This document shows, in pieces, positions 10,778 to 20,630 of a stretch of DNA of 64,000 bases (position 1 is its first letter; the number at the start of each line of letters is the position of its first letter). A program made the translations under genes and the position numbers. The stretch is from Dactylis glomerata (Eukaryota > Streptophyta > Magnoliopsida > Poales > Poaceae). The stretch lies in NCBI GenBank assembly GCA_007115705.1, contig QXEO01000338.1:806001-870000 (forward strand). Reading direction: 5' to 3'. The notes under the pieces are model-generated. The model saw only the letters and a list, made by a program, of their open reading frames with translations. It had not been told where the DNA came from and made no database searches.

Positions 10778-11207
10778 GAGCGTAGGTCGAAGGACCGAGC
10801 CCCCGAGCATGGGCGAAGGACCGAGCCCCCGAGCGTGGGTCGAAAGGCTAAGCCCCCGAGCGTGGGTCGAAGGGCCGAGCCCCCGAGCATGGGCGAAGGA
10901 CCGAGCCCCCGAGCGTGGGTCGAAAGGCTAAGCCCCCGAGCGTGGGTCGAAGGGCCGAGCCCCCGAGCGTGGGTCGAAAAGCTAAGCCCCCGAGCGTGGG
11001 TCGAAGGACCGAGCCCCCGAGCGTGGGTCGAAAGGCTAAGCCCCCGAGCGTGGGTCGAAGGACCGAGCCCCCGAGCGTGGGTCGAAAGGCTAAGCCCCCG
11101 AGCGTGGGTCGAAGGGCTAAGCCCCCGAGCGTGGGTCGAAGGACCGAGCCCCCGAGCGTAGGTCGAAAGGCTAAGCCCCCGAGCGTGGGTCGAAGGACCG
11201 AGCCCCC
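10778..11207. repeat. Minisatellite, 27-bp unit x 16, polypurine-tract-like
   Basis: Sixteen units, fourteen of 27 bp and two of 26 bp. Two main variants tend to alternate: one contains GTCGAAAGGCTAAGCCCCC and the other GTCGAAGGACCGAGCCCCC. Every unit junction contains AGCCCCCGAG, the same 10-mer found at the polypurine tract beside the 3' LTR (5066-5075). Because 27 is divisible by 3, all frames stay open across the array, so the long frames here are not evidence of genes. It separates the end of pol from the end of the antisense ORFs. The flanks 10564-10777 and 11208-11344 are non-coding. Confidence 0.92.
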
Positions 11208-11344
11208 GAGCGTGCACAGATGTTGATTTATAGAACGGGGCAATTTGAACTTTATTGCTTGGTGCCGAAGGCACAATGTTGAGTGCGGACTGCTGCCGAC
11301 ACTTGATTACATGGTAGAGGGGGTAGGGGGGACAGCTTTGCTAG

Positions 11345-13463
11345 CTAAGGATAGAAGCGGCGCAACTGCGCAGCGTTCCATGGGTTGTCTACGTCCTTCC
11401 CCGTCTTCGGGTTGCGTAGGCGGTATGCTCCTCCTGGGATGACCTCGTCGATAAGGTACGGGCCTTCCCATGGTGGCTCCAGCTTCGACGTGCTTGTTTG
11501 CTTGAGTCGGAGCACAAGGTCGCCCGGCTCGAAAGAGCGTCCGCGTACCCGTCTGCTGTGGTAGTTGCGGAGGCTCTGCTGGTAGACCGCCGATCGAACG
11601 AGGGCGACGTCTCGAGCTTCGTCCAGCAGGTCTTGGGCGTCTGCTAACGCCTTGTCCGCGTCTTCCTCGATGTAGGCAGCGACGCGGGGCGCGCTGTAGC
11701 GCACGTCCGTGGGCAGCACGGCTTCTGCTCCGAAGAGCAAGAAGAAGGGTGTGTAGCCTATCGAGGAGTTGGGCGTTGTTCGCAGGCTCCATAGCACCGA
11801 AGGCAGTTCCTCGACCCAGGCGCCTGCTGCGCGCTTGAGGGGTCGAAGCAGTCGCTTCTTCAGGCCTCCGCAGACAAGTCCATTAGCCTTTTCGACCTGG
11901 CCGTTGGACTTGGGGTGTGATACCGAAGCGTACTTGAGCTTGATGCCGAGGTCTTTGGCGAAGCCCTGGAATTCGCCCGAAGTGAAGTTGGTGCCATTGT
12001 CGGTGATAATGCTGTTCGGGACGCCGTACCGATAGACAATGGACTCGAAAAACTTGACTGCCGTGATTGCCTCTTGGTTGGTGACCGGAACAGCTTCGAT
12101 CCACTTGGAGAACTTGTCCACAGCGACGAGCAAGTACGTATGCCCTCCTCGAGATGATTTGGGGAGAGGCCCCACTTGGTCGAGCCCCCATTGTGCGAAG
12201 GGCCATGCCACAGGGATGGTGTGCAGTTCCGATGCCGGCGCGTGCGGCTTGGTGGCGAAGAACTGGCAAGCTTCGCAATGTTGGACTATGTTCCTGGCAT
12301 CGTAGAGGGCGGATAGCCAGTAGAATCCAGACCGAAAGGCCTTGGCCACGAGGGTTCGACTGCAGGCGTGGTGCCCACAGGTTCCTTCGTGGATTTCTCG
12401 AAGGAGAGCAATCCCATCTTCCTGTGCGATACACCGCTGGAGCACTCCTGTGGTGCTGCGTTTGTAGAGTTCCCCGTTGATTATCGTGAAGGCCTTAGAG
12501 CGCCGCATGACTTGTCGGCGGTGGATGGGGTCTTCTGGGAGTTCGCCCCTCGTCAGGTACGCCAAGTACGGCTTTGTCCATATTGCTTCGACGAGCATGA
12601 CCGTGGCTGCATCCTTCGGGAGGTCTGCTGCTCCTGCCGCTGGGGCGGTATTGACCGTCCGAGCTTCCGGACGTGTTGCTAACGCCGGTTCAATTACTGG
12701 CTTGATCTTGACGGAGCGCTCGAATATCTCCTCGAAGAAAACACCTGGCGGTATTGGGAGGCACCTTGAGCCAACGTTGGCCAGGTTATCTGCCTCCTCG
12801 TTGCTTTCCCTGCCGATGTGTGTTACTTCACAGCCCTCGAACTCGCCTTCGAGCTTGTCGTACATGGCGCGATAGGCGATCATGTTCGCGCAGGTCGCGT
12901 CGCACTCCTTCATGACTTGCTGGGCGATGAGGTTCGAATCCCCATGGATCTTGATGCGGGTGGCCCCGCAGGCCTTCGCCATGCGCATTCCGTGAAGGAC
13001 GGCTTCGTATTCCGCCTCGTTGTTGGAGGGGTTCGGGAAGCGCATTCGGAGGACGTAGCGCATCCTGTCTCCTTGCGGTGACACCAGGACCACTCCTGCT
13101 CCTGCCCCCGAAACTCGCTTGGACCCGTCGACAAAAATGGTCCAGCTATTTGACAAGTCTGGGAGCTCCGGCATCTGAGCTTCTGTCCATTCGGCTATGA
13201 AATCCGGCAGGACCTGTGACTTGATCGCGGACTGGCGCTGGTACGTGATTTCCCAAGGTCCTAGTGTGATCCCCCATAGCGACACACGCCCTGTGGCGTC
13301 TGGATTGTTGAGGATGCTGGAGACTGGATTCGAGGCCACTACTATGATGGAGTGACACTCGAAGTAGTGTGGTAGTTTCTTCCCCGTCATGTATATGGCG
13401 TATGCCAACTTCTGATAATGGGGGTATCTTTGCTTGGTTGGCGATAGGACTTCGCTCAAGTAG
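11345..13463 (-). CDS. pol: Tat-A pol, C-terminal part: RNase H remainder, second RNase H, integrase
   Basis: This is the continuation of Tat-A pol after the Tat-B insertion, open to its stop at 11345. It resumes inside the RT-linked RNase H (EVLSPTKQRYPHYQKLAYAI). A second, archaeal-type RNase H follows, with acidic residues in FVDGSK, NNEAEYEAV, HGDSNL and EEADNLA. The integrase has an HHCC zinc-binding region (HEGTCGHH ... CEACQ), the catalytic core acidic residues in WGLDQVG, TDNGTNF and GQVEKANG, and a C-terminal end LRRFYP. These activities copy the RNA and insert the cDNA. Both fragments together have a length divisible by 3, so the insertion is the only lesson in an otherwise intact frame. 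It is expected to be inactive as it stands because it is split from RT. Confidence 0.9.
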
Positions 13464-14382
13464 TGTCGTCGTGGTGAAACAACATATGCCATAGGATGGC
13501 TTAAATGGGGGCCGAACTAGATGCTGGAGGATTCGGGAGAGGGGAACGCACTAAAAAGCACGACAGAAAGAGACACTGATCTACCCAGGTTCGGGGCTCT
13601 CGTAAGGAGATAACACCCCTACTCCTGCTCTACTGATTGTATATATGGATCGATGTAGTACACAACAATGGTGCTTCCAAGCTCTCTGCTAGAGAAGGAA
13701 GATGAACTATGAAGTGAGAGAGTAAGGAGAGATCAACCAACGTCCAACCCTTTACCAGGGCTCCCTATGCCTCCTTATATAGTGGTGGCCAGGGTTACAA
13801 CGGTCATACAAGACCACAAGACAAGGGCTACACTCCAAACAGGAGCTGGTGGCGATGGCAGAGACCCTTGACTTCCTCCCTGATTGCTCTCGATGGGACG
13901 CCATATCCCTGTGGCCTTACCATTCTGAGGTAAGCTTGTACTTGTGCACAGTGAGGGTAGGTAACCTCCACTGTGCACCCTGCCATCTTACTCTGCTACC
14001 ATGCTTGGATGTTTTCTTCCTTGATTGTAGGGAAATGACACCTTGGTTGACTTAAGTATCCCGGATATGACCGTTGGCCATACCCAGGACATATATGCCG
14101 GACCAACGACCTACGAGGGTCGGGTAATCCGGCCTCCCCTGCTCCTGCACAACACACAAGATGGTTAGGCCGGCATATCTGAGTATATGCCGGCACACAT
14201 ATATATCAGTATTCCGGCTATGCCGGCATATCCCAGTATCAGCCGGGATATACATTATATGCCGGCCTGGCCGATGCTCTCATATTCCGGCCAGGCCCTT
14301 TCCGTGATAACCCGGCATAAGTCAATCATAGACCTTGAGTCTTTCTAGTCTCTTGACCCTACCGGGGGTCATCCCCCCGACA
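13464..14382 (-). repeat. Tat-B 3' LTR
   Basis: 919 bp. On the minus strand the TATA box reads CTATATAAGG at about 13772-13781. ATGCCGG/CCGGCAT occurs at 14095, 14170, 14187, 14220, 14223, 14259 and 14312, all in the U3 part. The polypurine tract next to it (14383 onward, minus strand CTTCGGGGACTAG then TG) marks this as the 3' copy. Confidence 0.93.
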
Positions 14383-14763
14383 CTAGTCCCCGAAGCTGCC
14401 GAGGTTCCCCAGTCATAACTGTGGAGCCTTGACAGGTTCAACATACCTTTCTTCCATATGTCCCGGCGATCAGATTACATGCCGGCACATCTGCACATAT
14501 CCCGGCCTCTGTTCCTGTTCCAAAACTTATTCCGGCCGGTCCCGAGGGTATTCCGGGCGGAACATATGCATCGGGCAACTAATCCGGCATATAAACGAGC
14601 CTTCCTCGAGAAGCCATGTCCGACAGCTTTGCATCGAAACTTGTAACTGCCCTGCCTCCTCGAACAGTCACCCACGATGTGACGGTTCACAGTGCAGCAG
14701 TTACTTCTCACCATCATGGCGTCATGGCACGGTTACAGGAACCGCCGCCCCACTCCGTGCCGC
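14383..14763. other. Tat-B spacer between polypurine tract and antisense promoter
   Basis: Non-coding. It contains the polypurine tract at its left end and further CCGGCAT/ATGCCGG heptamers (for example near 14478 and 14582). Nothing else recognised. Confidence 0.5.
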
Positions 14764-14853
14764 CACGTGGCGCCTCGCCGCAGCAACTGTCGGGGGAGTG
14801 GAACACTCCCACGATCCCACGACCCCCACGACCCTTGCCTGCACACCTATAAG
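14764..14853 (+). promoter_or_regulatory. Antisense-gene promoter of Tat-B (G-box and TATA box)
   Basis: G-box CACGTG at 14764-14769 and TATA box TATAAG at 14848-14853, 84 bp apart. The spacing is close to that in Tat-A (G-box to TATA-like element), although the two elements are different families. Transcription would run on the plus strand, opposite to gag-pol. Confidence 0.6.
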
Positions 14854-15443
14854 TAGGGCGGCGGGGGTAAACTCATCTTTTTACCCCCCACCACCATCGT
14901 CTTCCTCGCCTTCCTCCTTTGCCTCCTGCGCTTCACCGCCGGCCCGAAGAGCAGCATCGCCGCCACAGCCGACCTGCTCCCCGCCGACGCCGACGCCCGA
15001 CGACGCACGGCATCACCTTTGACGACGCCGCCGCCGCCGCTTTTTCTCCCCGCAGCCTTGCAGGGAGATTGGATCTTCCTGCACGCTCGCCGCCGCTCCA
15101 TCGTCGCCGGCCAAGCTCCGGTGAGACCTTCCTCTGTTCTTCCTCCTTCACGCTTCTTCATTGCTTCTCATTGGTATCCACGCTTGCATAGATCCGCTTC
15201 AGTTCCTCTGCTTGTTACTCTTCGGATTCGATTAGCATTGCTAGGCAAAGCTCGCAGGTGTTCATCCTTAGGAGTTTTTTATCCTTATTTGTTTCCTAAT
15301 TTTAACTGCCTCGGTAGATCTTCTATTCCTGCTAACATTGGTGAGGGCGGTATGCCGGAGAGACTAACCTCCCTCTTTTCTCCGGCCTTGATAGGAATAA
15401 CATCACGGGACTCCGGCTCTCACGCCTTATCCCGGCCACCAAG
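14854..15443 (+). other. 5' leader of the Tat-B antisense gene with a candidate intron
   Basis: A donor GTGAGACC at 15121 and an acceptor CTTGATAG ending at 15394 would define a 274-nt leader intron ahead of the ATG at 15444. The intron is T-rich, and the flanking leader is GC-rich and CCG-repeat-rich. Inferred from splice-site quality only. Confidence 0.4.
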
Positions 15444-18400
15444 ATGGCATCATCAAGCATGACGACTACCTCGGCCTCTGAGGAAGATACCTCGGCCAGA
15501 GCTCAAGGACGCTCCGGCTGGGAGGGGTCGGAGGTTACTCCGGCCGAGATATCCTGGGTCACCTCCACCAGGAGAGTCCCGGAGGGGGTAGCATGCCGGC
15601 TGCCAGTAGGAGAAGTTGTGCCGGCACCTGAACCCGGCGAACACGTCGTCTTCATCGCCCACTTCGAGCGGGGCTTCGGTCTGCCGGTGTCGGACTTCTT
15701 CCGGGACTTCCTCAACACTTACGAGCTTCAACCTCATCATATCCCGGCCAACGCCGTGATGAGCCTCTCCGCCTTCGCTGCCTTTTGCGAGGGCTATGCC
15801 GGCATAGAGGCCATTACTCAAGGCTGGGCGAAGTACTTCCAGCTGCGGAAGCAAGTCATCCAAGAGCCGCCCCGGAGCAAGGACGACCCGCCGGAGACGG
15901 CCCAGGAAAAGAAGGACCGCCCCATGACCCTCTGCGGCGCGGCCACCATCATGTCCCGGAAGGGCTCGGACTTCCCCAAGGTGGAGCTCCTGGAGTCTTG
16001 CAAGAAGTGGCAGAAGAGCTTCTTCTACGTCAAGAACACCACCGACGAGGATCTCATCAACCTGCCGCCATTTGTGGACGAGCCACCCTTGGCCATGACT
16101 AACTGGACCTACAACCCGAAGAATTCGGTGATGCCGGTGAATGCACTTCACCGGGTTAAGGGCGAGCTCCGGGATGCCGGCCTTACTCCTAACGATCTCG
16201 TGGCATGCTTCATCAGCCGGCGCGTCTCCCCTCTGCAGCGCCGGTCGCACAAGATATGCCAGATGAGCGGGCCAATGGACCCCACCCGGCACTCCACACA
16301 TGAGCTGACTCCGGACGACATTCTGCGCCGGATAAAAGATGTCTGCAAGACCTCCCAGGCCACTTTTGCCTGGGGGCTGGAACCATACAGCCGGGATAGG
16401 CCGGCCCCAACGGTAAACCATCTTTTCCGACACATAAAGTCCATGTCCGGGACATAGATACTTAGGCCGACATATGTCTATCTGCCGACACATATCATAT
16501 TGATCCGACATACCTCTTCCACCGGCATATTTCCTTGTCTGAATATTTGACTTTGCTGTTTATACAGAAGTTCAGCTTCCAAACCATGGAGAACTCCCGG
16601 ATCAAGATCGCGGCGGACCGCACCGTTGCAGATGTTGAAGATCCGGATCATTGGGATAAGCTTCCCAGGAACACCCGGGCTGCAGCTGCCATGGGTAAGG
16701 GCTCTTCCTCCCGGCATTACACTCAAGACCGGAGTGAGATAGATTCTGACGAGGAAGTCCTGATGTACCATGACCCGATGCCACTTGCGTACGCCTTTCC
16801 CGAAACACCTATTGCTCACGCGTTTCCAATGCCGTCCTCAGCTATCCCGGACGATATTGTCATCGACGCAGCCCCTCTGAACCAGGGACCTCCTTCCACC
16901 GGCGGACGTGCCGGCCGGAAGCGAGGTGTGAAGCCCCCGTCCGACATACCTCAGAGGTCGAAAAGACAGAAGGTCGGCGTGCCCAAACAGAAGAAACAGA
17001 GGCCTGTTGCCTCGGGGTAAATTTCCTTTTCTTTGCATTTCCTCCGACATATCTCTTGTTTGTATTACTGACTTGGTGTTTTCTCTCTTTCAGTGCTCCT
17101 CTTGAGCCGGAACAAGCTTCTGGCTTGAGCGGCGACCCGCAGGCTACCAAGCCCGCTGCCCCTGCTACCTCGGATATTCCCTCTGCTAGCCACACGACCT
17201 CCCCGGCGCCGGCATCTTCGCCTGCGCCCGAGAAGACCACCTCCCCGGCGAAGGACGTCCTTTCGCCGGCACAAGATACCTCTGCCCCCGACGTCCACAT
17301 GGACTCGGGGGCTCAACAGGAAACCTCGGCTCCTGATGTCCACATGGACACAGGAGCCCATCAAGAAGCACCAGACTCCGGCGCGCCCACCGGCGACGCC
17401 GGCACAACTGAAGACGCCGGCGCAAGCGACAAGAGCGCCGGCACAGACATCAAGGGCAAAGGCCCTTTAGCGCCGGAAGTCCGGACTTCTCCGGATCCTG
17501 CTCCCGCTGGCCCAGATGCACCGGCCGCGCCGGAACAGCCTGCACCCGAGACTCCAGCACCGGCCAAGTCCACTGCCCTGGCCAAGACCACTGCACCGGC
17601 CGAGTCCACTGCCCCGGCCAAGACCGGCACCTTGAAGATTGAGCCGGCCAAGTCCCGGACCAGCTCTGCTCTGTCCCTGCATCTTGGCAGGGCAGCAACC
17701 CGGCTGGGGTACCGGAAAAGCTTCTACGACACCCCAGAACTTGAGGGCCTCGTCCCTCTTGCGACGAAAAGCGATCAGAGCCTCGGCTCGCTTAAGGAGC
17801 AGTGCAACAAGTGGAACGACGCCAGCCAGATGGACACTGCAGACTCAAGGAGCAAGAAGCTGGCCGAAGCCAAGACCAGCGGCGACCCAAGCGACTTCCT
17901 GGCAGCGAAGCCCATACCGATCGCCAGCGAGCTCCTCAGCATCCAGCAAAGACTTCACAAGCTGGCCGATGCCACCAACGTAATTCCTTTACATTTACAC
18001 ACATATCCCCAGTCCCCGAAAATGTCGGCTGTCCGGGATATGGACATCCGGGATTTTCTCATAGTCCTTTAGCTATCTTCTTTTGAATTAACTGCCGACA
18101 TATGAGCTCGATCCGAGCTTCAAATCCTAGTCACCGAGGGCCGGGATAGGTGCGCAGCACCTATGCCGGGTCTTCAACAATTTCACATTTCTATTATCTT
18201 TCAAATCCTCTTGACCGGAATATAAGCTCGATTCGAGCTTCAAATCCTAGTCACCGAGGGCCGGGATAGGTGCGCAGCACCTATGCCGGGTCTTCAACAA
18301 TTTCACATTTCTATTATCTTTCAAATCCTCTTGACCGGAATATAAGCTCGATTCGAGCTTCAAATCCTAGTCACCGAGGGCCGGGATAGGTGCGCAGCAC

Positions 18401-19979
18401 CTATGCCGGGTCTTCAAAAGAATGATCACTTGATAAAATTTTCACTCTACTTATCATGTCAAATTTCTCTGCTAACACTTCAAATCCCGGCATTTTTGCA
18501 GCTCATGAACAACACCCGGGCGGACATGTTCCATAACTTGGTGTGCGAACATCGGAAGCTTTCCGACGCACACAGCAAGCTTCAGCTGGAGGTGTCCAAG
18601 AAAGGTAACCTTTTGCCGACATACTGCTATATGCCGGATATCTTTCATCTCTTTTTTTTTGCAATGCTTCTTCTTGCCGACACATAACCTTGTGCCGACA
18701 TTCTGCAGCTGGCACTGAAAAACAAGTCGCCGCGCTTCTTACGAGGGTGAAAGAGCTTACTGGTATGCCGGATCCTGCTGTTACCCGGATAGCTACTTTA
18801 TACTTCAAATCCTTTACTCTTTGTCACTGTTTTCTTTCTTCAAATCCTCTTAACTTGAAATCTTTGCAGATGAGAAGGCTGCACTGGAGGCACGCCACCA
18901 GGATTGTGTGTCCTCGGTGGATGTGGCCAAGCTACTGGACGACCGGGATACCGGTCACAAGGCCGAGGTTGAGCAGCTCAAGGGCCGGATTGCCGAGCTC
19001 TTGGAGGAGAAGGAGCAAAGGGAGGGCCAACTGAAGAACACCCAGGACTTGCTCGTTGAATCCGAGACTGATGCCTCCACTGCCCACGCTGAACTGGATA
19101 GCCTGAAGGAGCAGGCCACCAAATGGGAGGTTACAGTTTCACAGCTTAATGCCGACCTTGCCCGTAAGCTTCAAATCCTTTCCCCTTTTATCCTTTCCGA
19201 CATAGTGTAATCTTTTTCGGCATAGCATCTATGCCGACATATTTTCCTTCTGCTAACATTGTTTCTATTCTGCAGGCATGTTTCCCGCTTCCGTCGCTGA
19301 CGTTGAGAGGGCTCTGCAGTTGGACCGAGAAAACCGGGGTGTTCCGGTTGACTCGCCCAGCTGGGACATGTCGGAGCAACTGCTGGCCCTGCAGTCCCGG
19401 AAGGAGGCCATGACCCTTTACACTGAAGAGCTCTTCTACGGCGCCCAGGAGGCATTCTCTGCCCTCTGGCCGGGACAAAGGACTCCCACTGACCCGGTTG
19501 ACCTCGGCAACGACCTGCAGCTTGCCAAGGTTCGCCTCCAGGAGTGGCGAGATTCCGGCGCGAGGGTTGGAGCTGACGAAGCCCTCAGCTACTTCTTGTC
19601 TTGGTACGAAAAGGCAGACTTGGAGACTTTGCGCACCGTGCGCGAAGGATCCATCTGGACCACGGATCCGGATCATATCCGTCGCCGCAAGGAGTTGGCC
19701 CACAGCTATGTGGACTATGCCGACACCGACAAATTCGTCCGGGACATCCGCGAGCCGGAGAAGAATGACGGTGCCGGGACATCTGCCGCTGCTGAGGGTT
19801 CCGACTCTAGCCAAGATGAAGATGAAGCTGAGGAAGCCGACACTGAAGCTCCGGAACAGGCATCTGCCCCGGGCGGAGGTGATGGCTCCATTCCCTCTGC
19901 TGGGTCCGGCACACCTGAGGCCGGCACTTCCACTGCTACTGCTCCACCTGCTGGCCCTGCGCCTGCCACTGCTCCTTGA
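15444..19979 (+). CDS. Antisense gene of Tat-B: seven exons, PF04195-like transposon protein
   Basis: Exons are 15444-16412, 16568-17016, 17094-17979, 18502-18604, 18709-18762, 18870-19163 and 19276-19979. All six introns are GT...AG and all junction phases agree, giving 1152 aa. Residues about 66-140 (HVVFIAHFERGFGLPVSDFF, then ELQPHHIPANAVMSL) match the PF04195 core. Exon 2 ends in a basic Lys/Arg segment (KRGVKPP, KRQKVGVPKQKKQ), a possible nuclear localisation signal. Exon 3 is a Pro/Ala/Thr-rich low-complexity region. Exons 4-6 encode a long Glu/Lys/Leu coiled coil. Exon 7 is mostly helical with an acidic, Gly/Pro/Ala-rich tail. It corresponds in position, orientation and domain order to the Tat-A antisense gene. 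Function is unknown. Precise splicing potential and open frames across 3.4 kb of coding sequence argue for recent selection. Confidence 0.8.
18105..18418. repeat. Tandem 120-bp repeat, 2.6 copies, each with a hairpin
   Basis: Units start at 18105, 18225 and 18345 and are almost identical. Each contains ATAGGTGC-GCA-GCACCTAT (18146-18164, 18266-18284, 18386-18404), an 8-bp perfect stem with a 3-nt loop. Flanking CCGG pairs extend the stem with one mismatch. The array lies in intron 3 (17980-18501) of the Tat-B antisense gene. Confidence 0.9.
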
Positions 19980-20630
19980 CTTTGGAGCATAAAAACTTTA
20001 AGTTTTATCAGATCCCCGGTATGCCGGGTGCAGATGTAATATACACGTTTTAATTTCCTTTGGTTTGCTACCTGAACAAGTTTTATCTCGGTTTGCTTGT
20101 TATTAATGCCGGATCATCTTTTGGCTAAGTCACCGAGTTTGTTTTCCTGTTTCCTCAACTTCACAACCTTGGCTACTTGTCTACCTCTCTGGGCTTTTGA
20201 CTTATGAGTCTCAAGGTTGCTTTGTTAAACATACAGTACTTAAACTTTGAAACTTAGACTTCAAATCATCCGACACTTCGAATTTTAACTTTAGCTTTAA
20301 CGAAAATGTCGGATCGCTTGCTTTATATTTCCTTAGCCGTTTTCCATGTGTAGACAATCTCCGGCATCTACTCTTGCTAGCCATGAAGCCGGGTTTCGGA
20401 CAGCAGCTGAGTCGAAGAGTGGCCTTTGGTGCCGACACATTACTAGGCCGACATAGGAAACATTCAAATAAAGCCAGCCGGCATATAACAAAAAACTGTA
20501 GATAAACAACAGCATATCTCGGAGGCAGTGCCCGCTCTTTTCGGGATGCCGGCACTTCCTTCATTAGTCTTGTGCCGACACAACACGCCGGCATACAAAG
20601 TAAAATATGGAAATACATACATTGTGTTGC
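19980..20630. other. Non-coding spacer between the Tat-B antisense gene and pol
   Basis: The converging ends of the two Tat-B genes lie about 650 bp apart. The interval probably holds both 3' UTRs. CCGGCAT/ATGCCGG heptamers occur at about 20022, 20106, 20362, 20478, 20544 and 20587. No gene seen. Confidence 0.5.

Noticed and set aside
10778..11207. Possible CRISPR-like repeat array
   Set aside because: Units are contiguous without unique spacers and the context is a plant retrotransposon.
10714..11276. Long frames on both strands encoding ARGLS/PSVGR-type repeats
   Set aside because: Product of a 27-bp tandem array whose unit is divisible by 3 and lacks stops; not evidence for a protein.
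15453..16511. Minus-strand open frame of 352 codons
   Set aside because: Antisense shadow of exon 1 of the Tat-B antisense gene, which has the conserved domain and consistent splicing.
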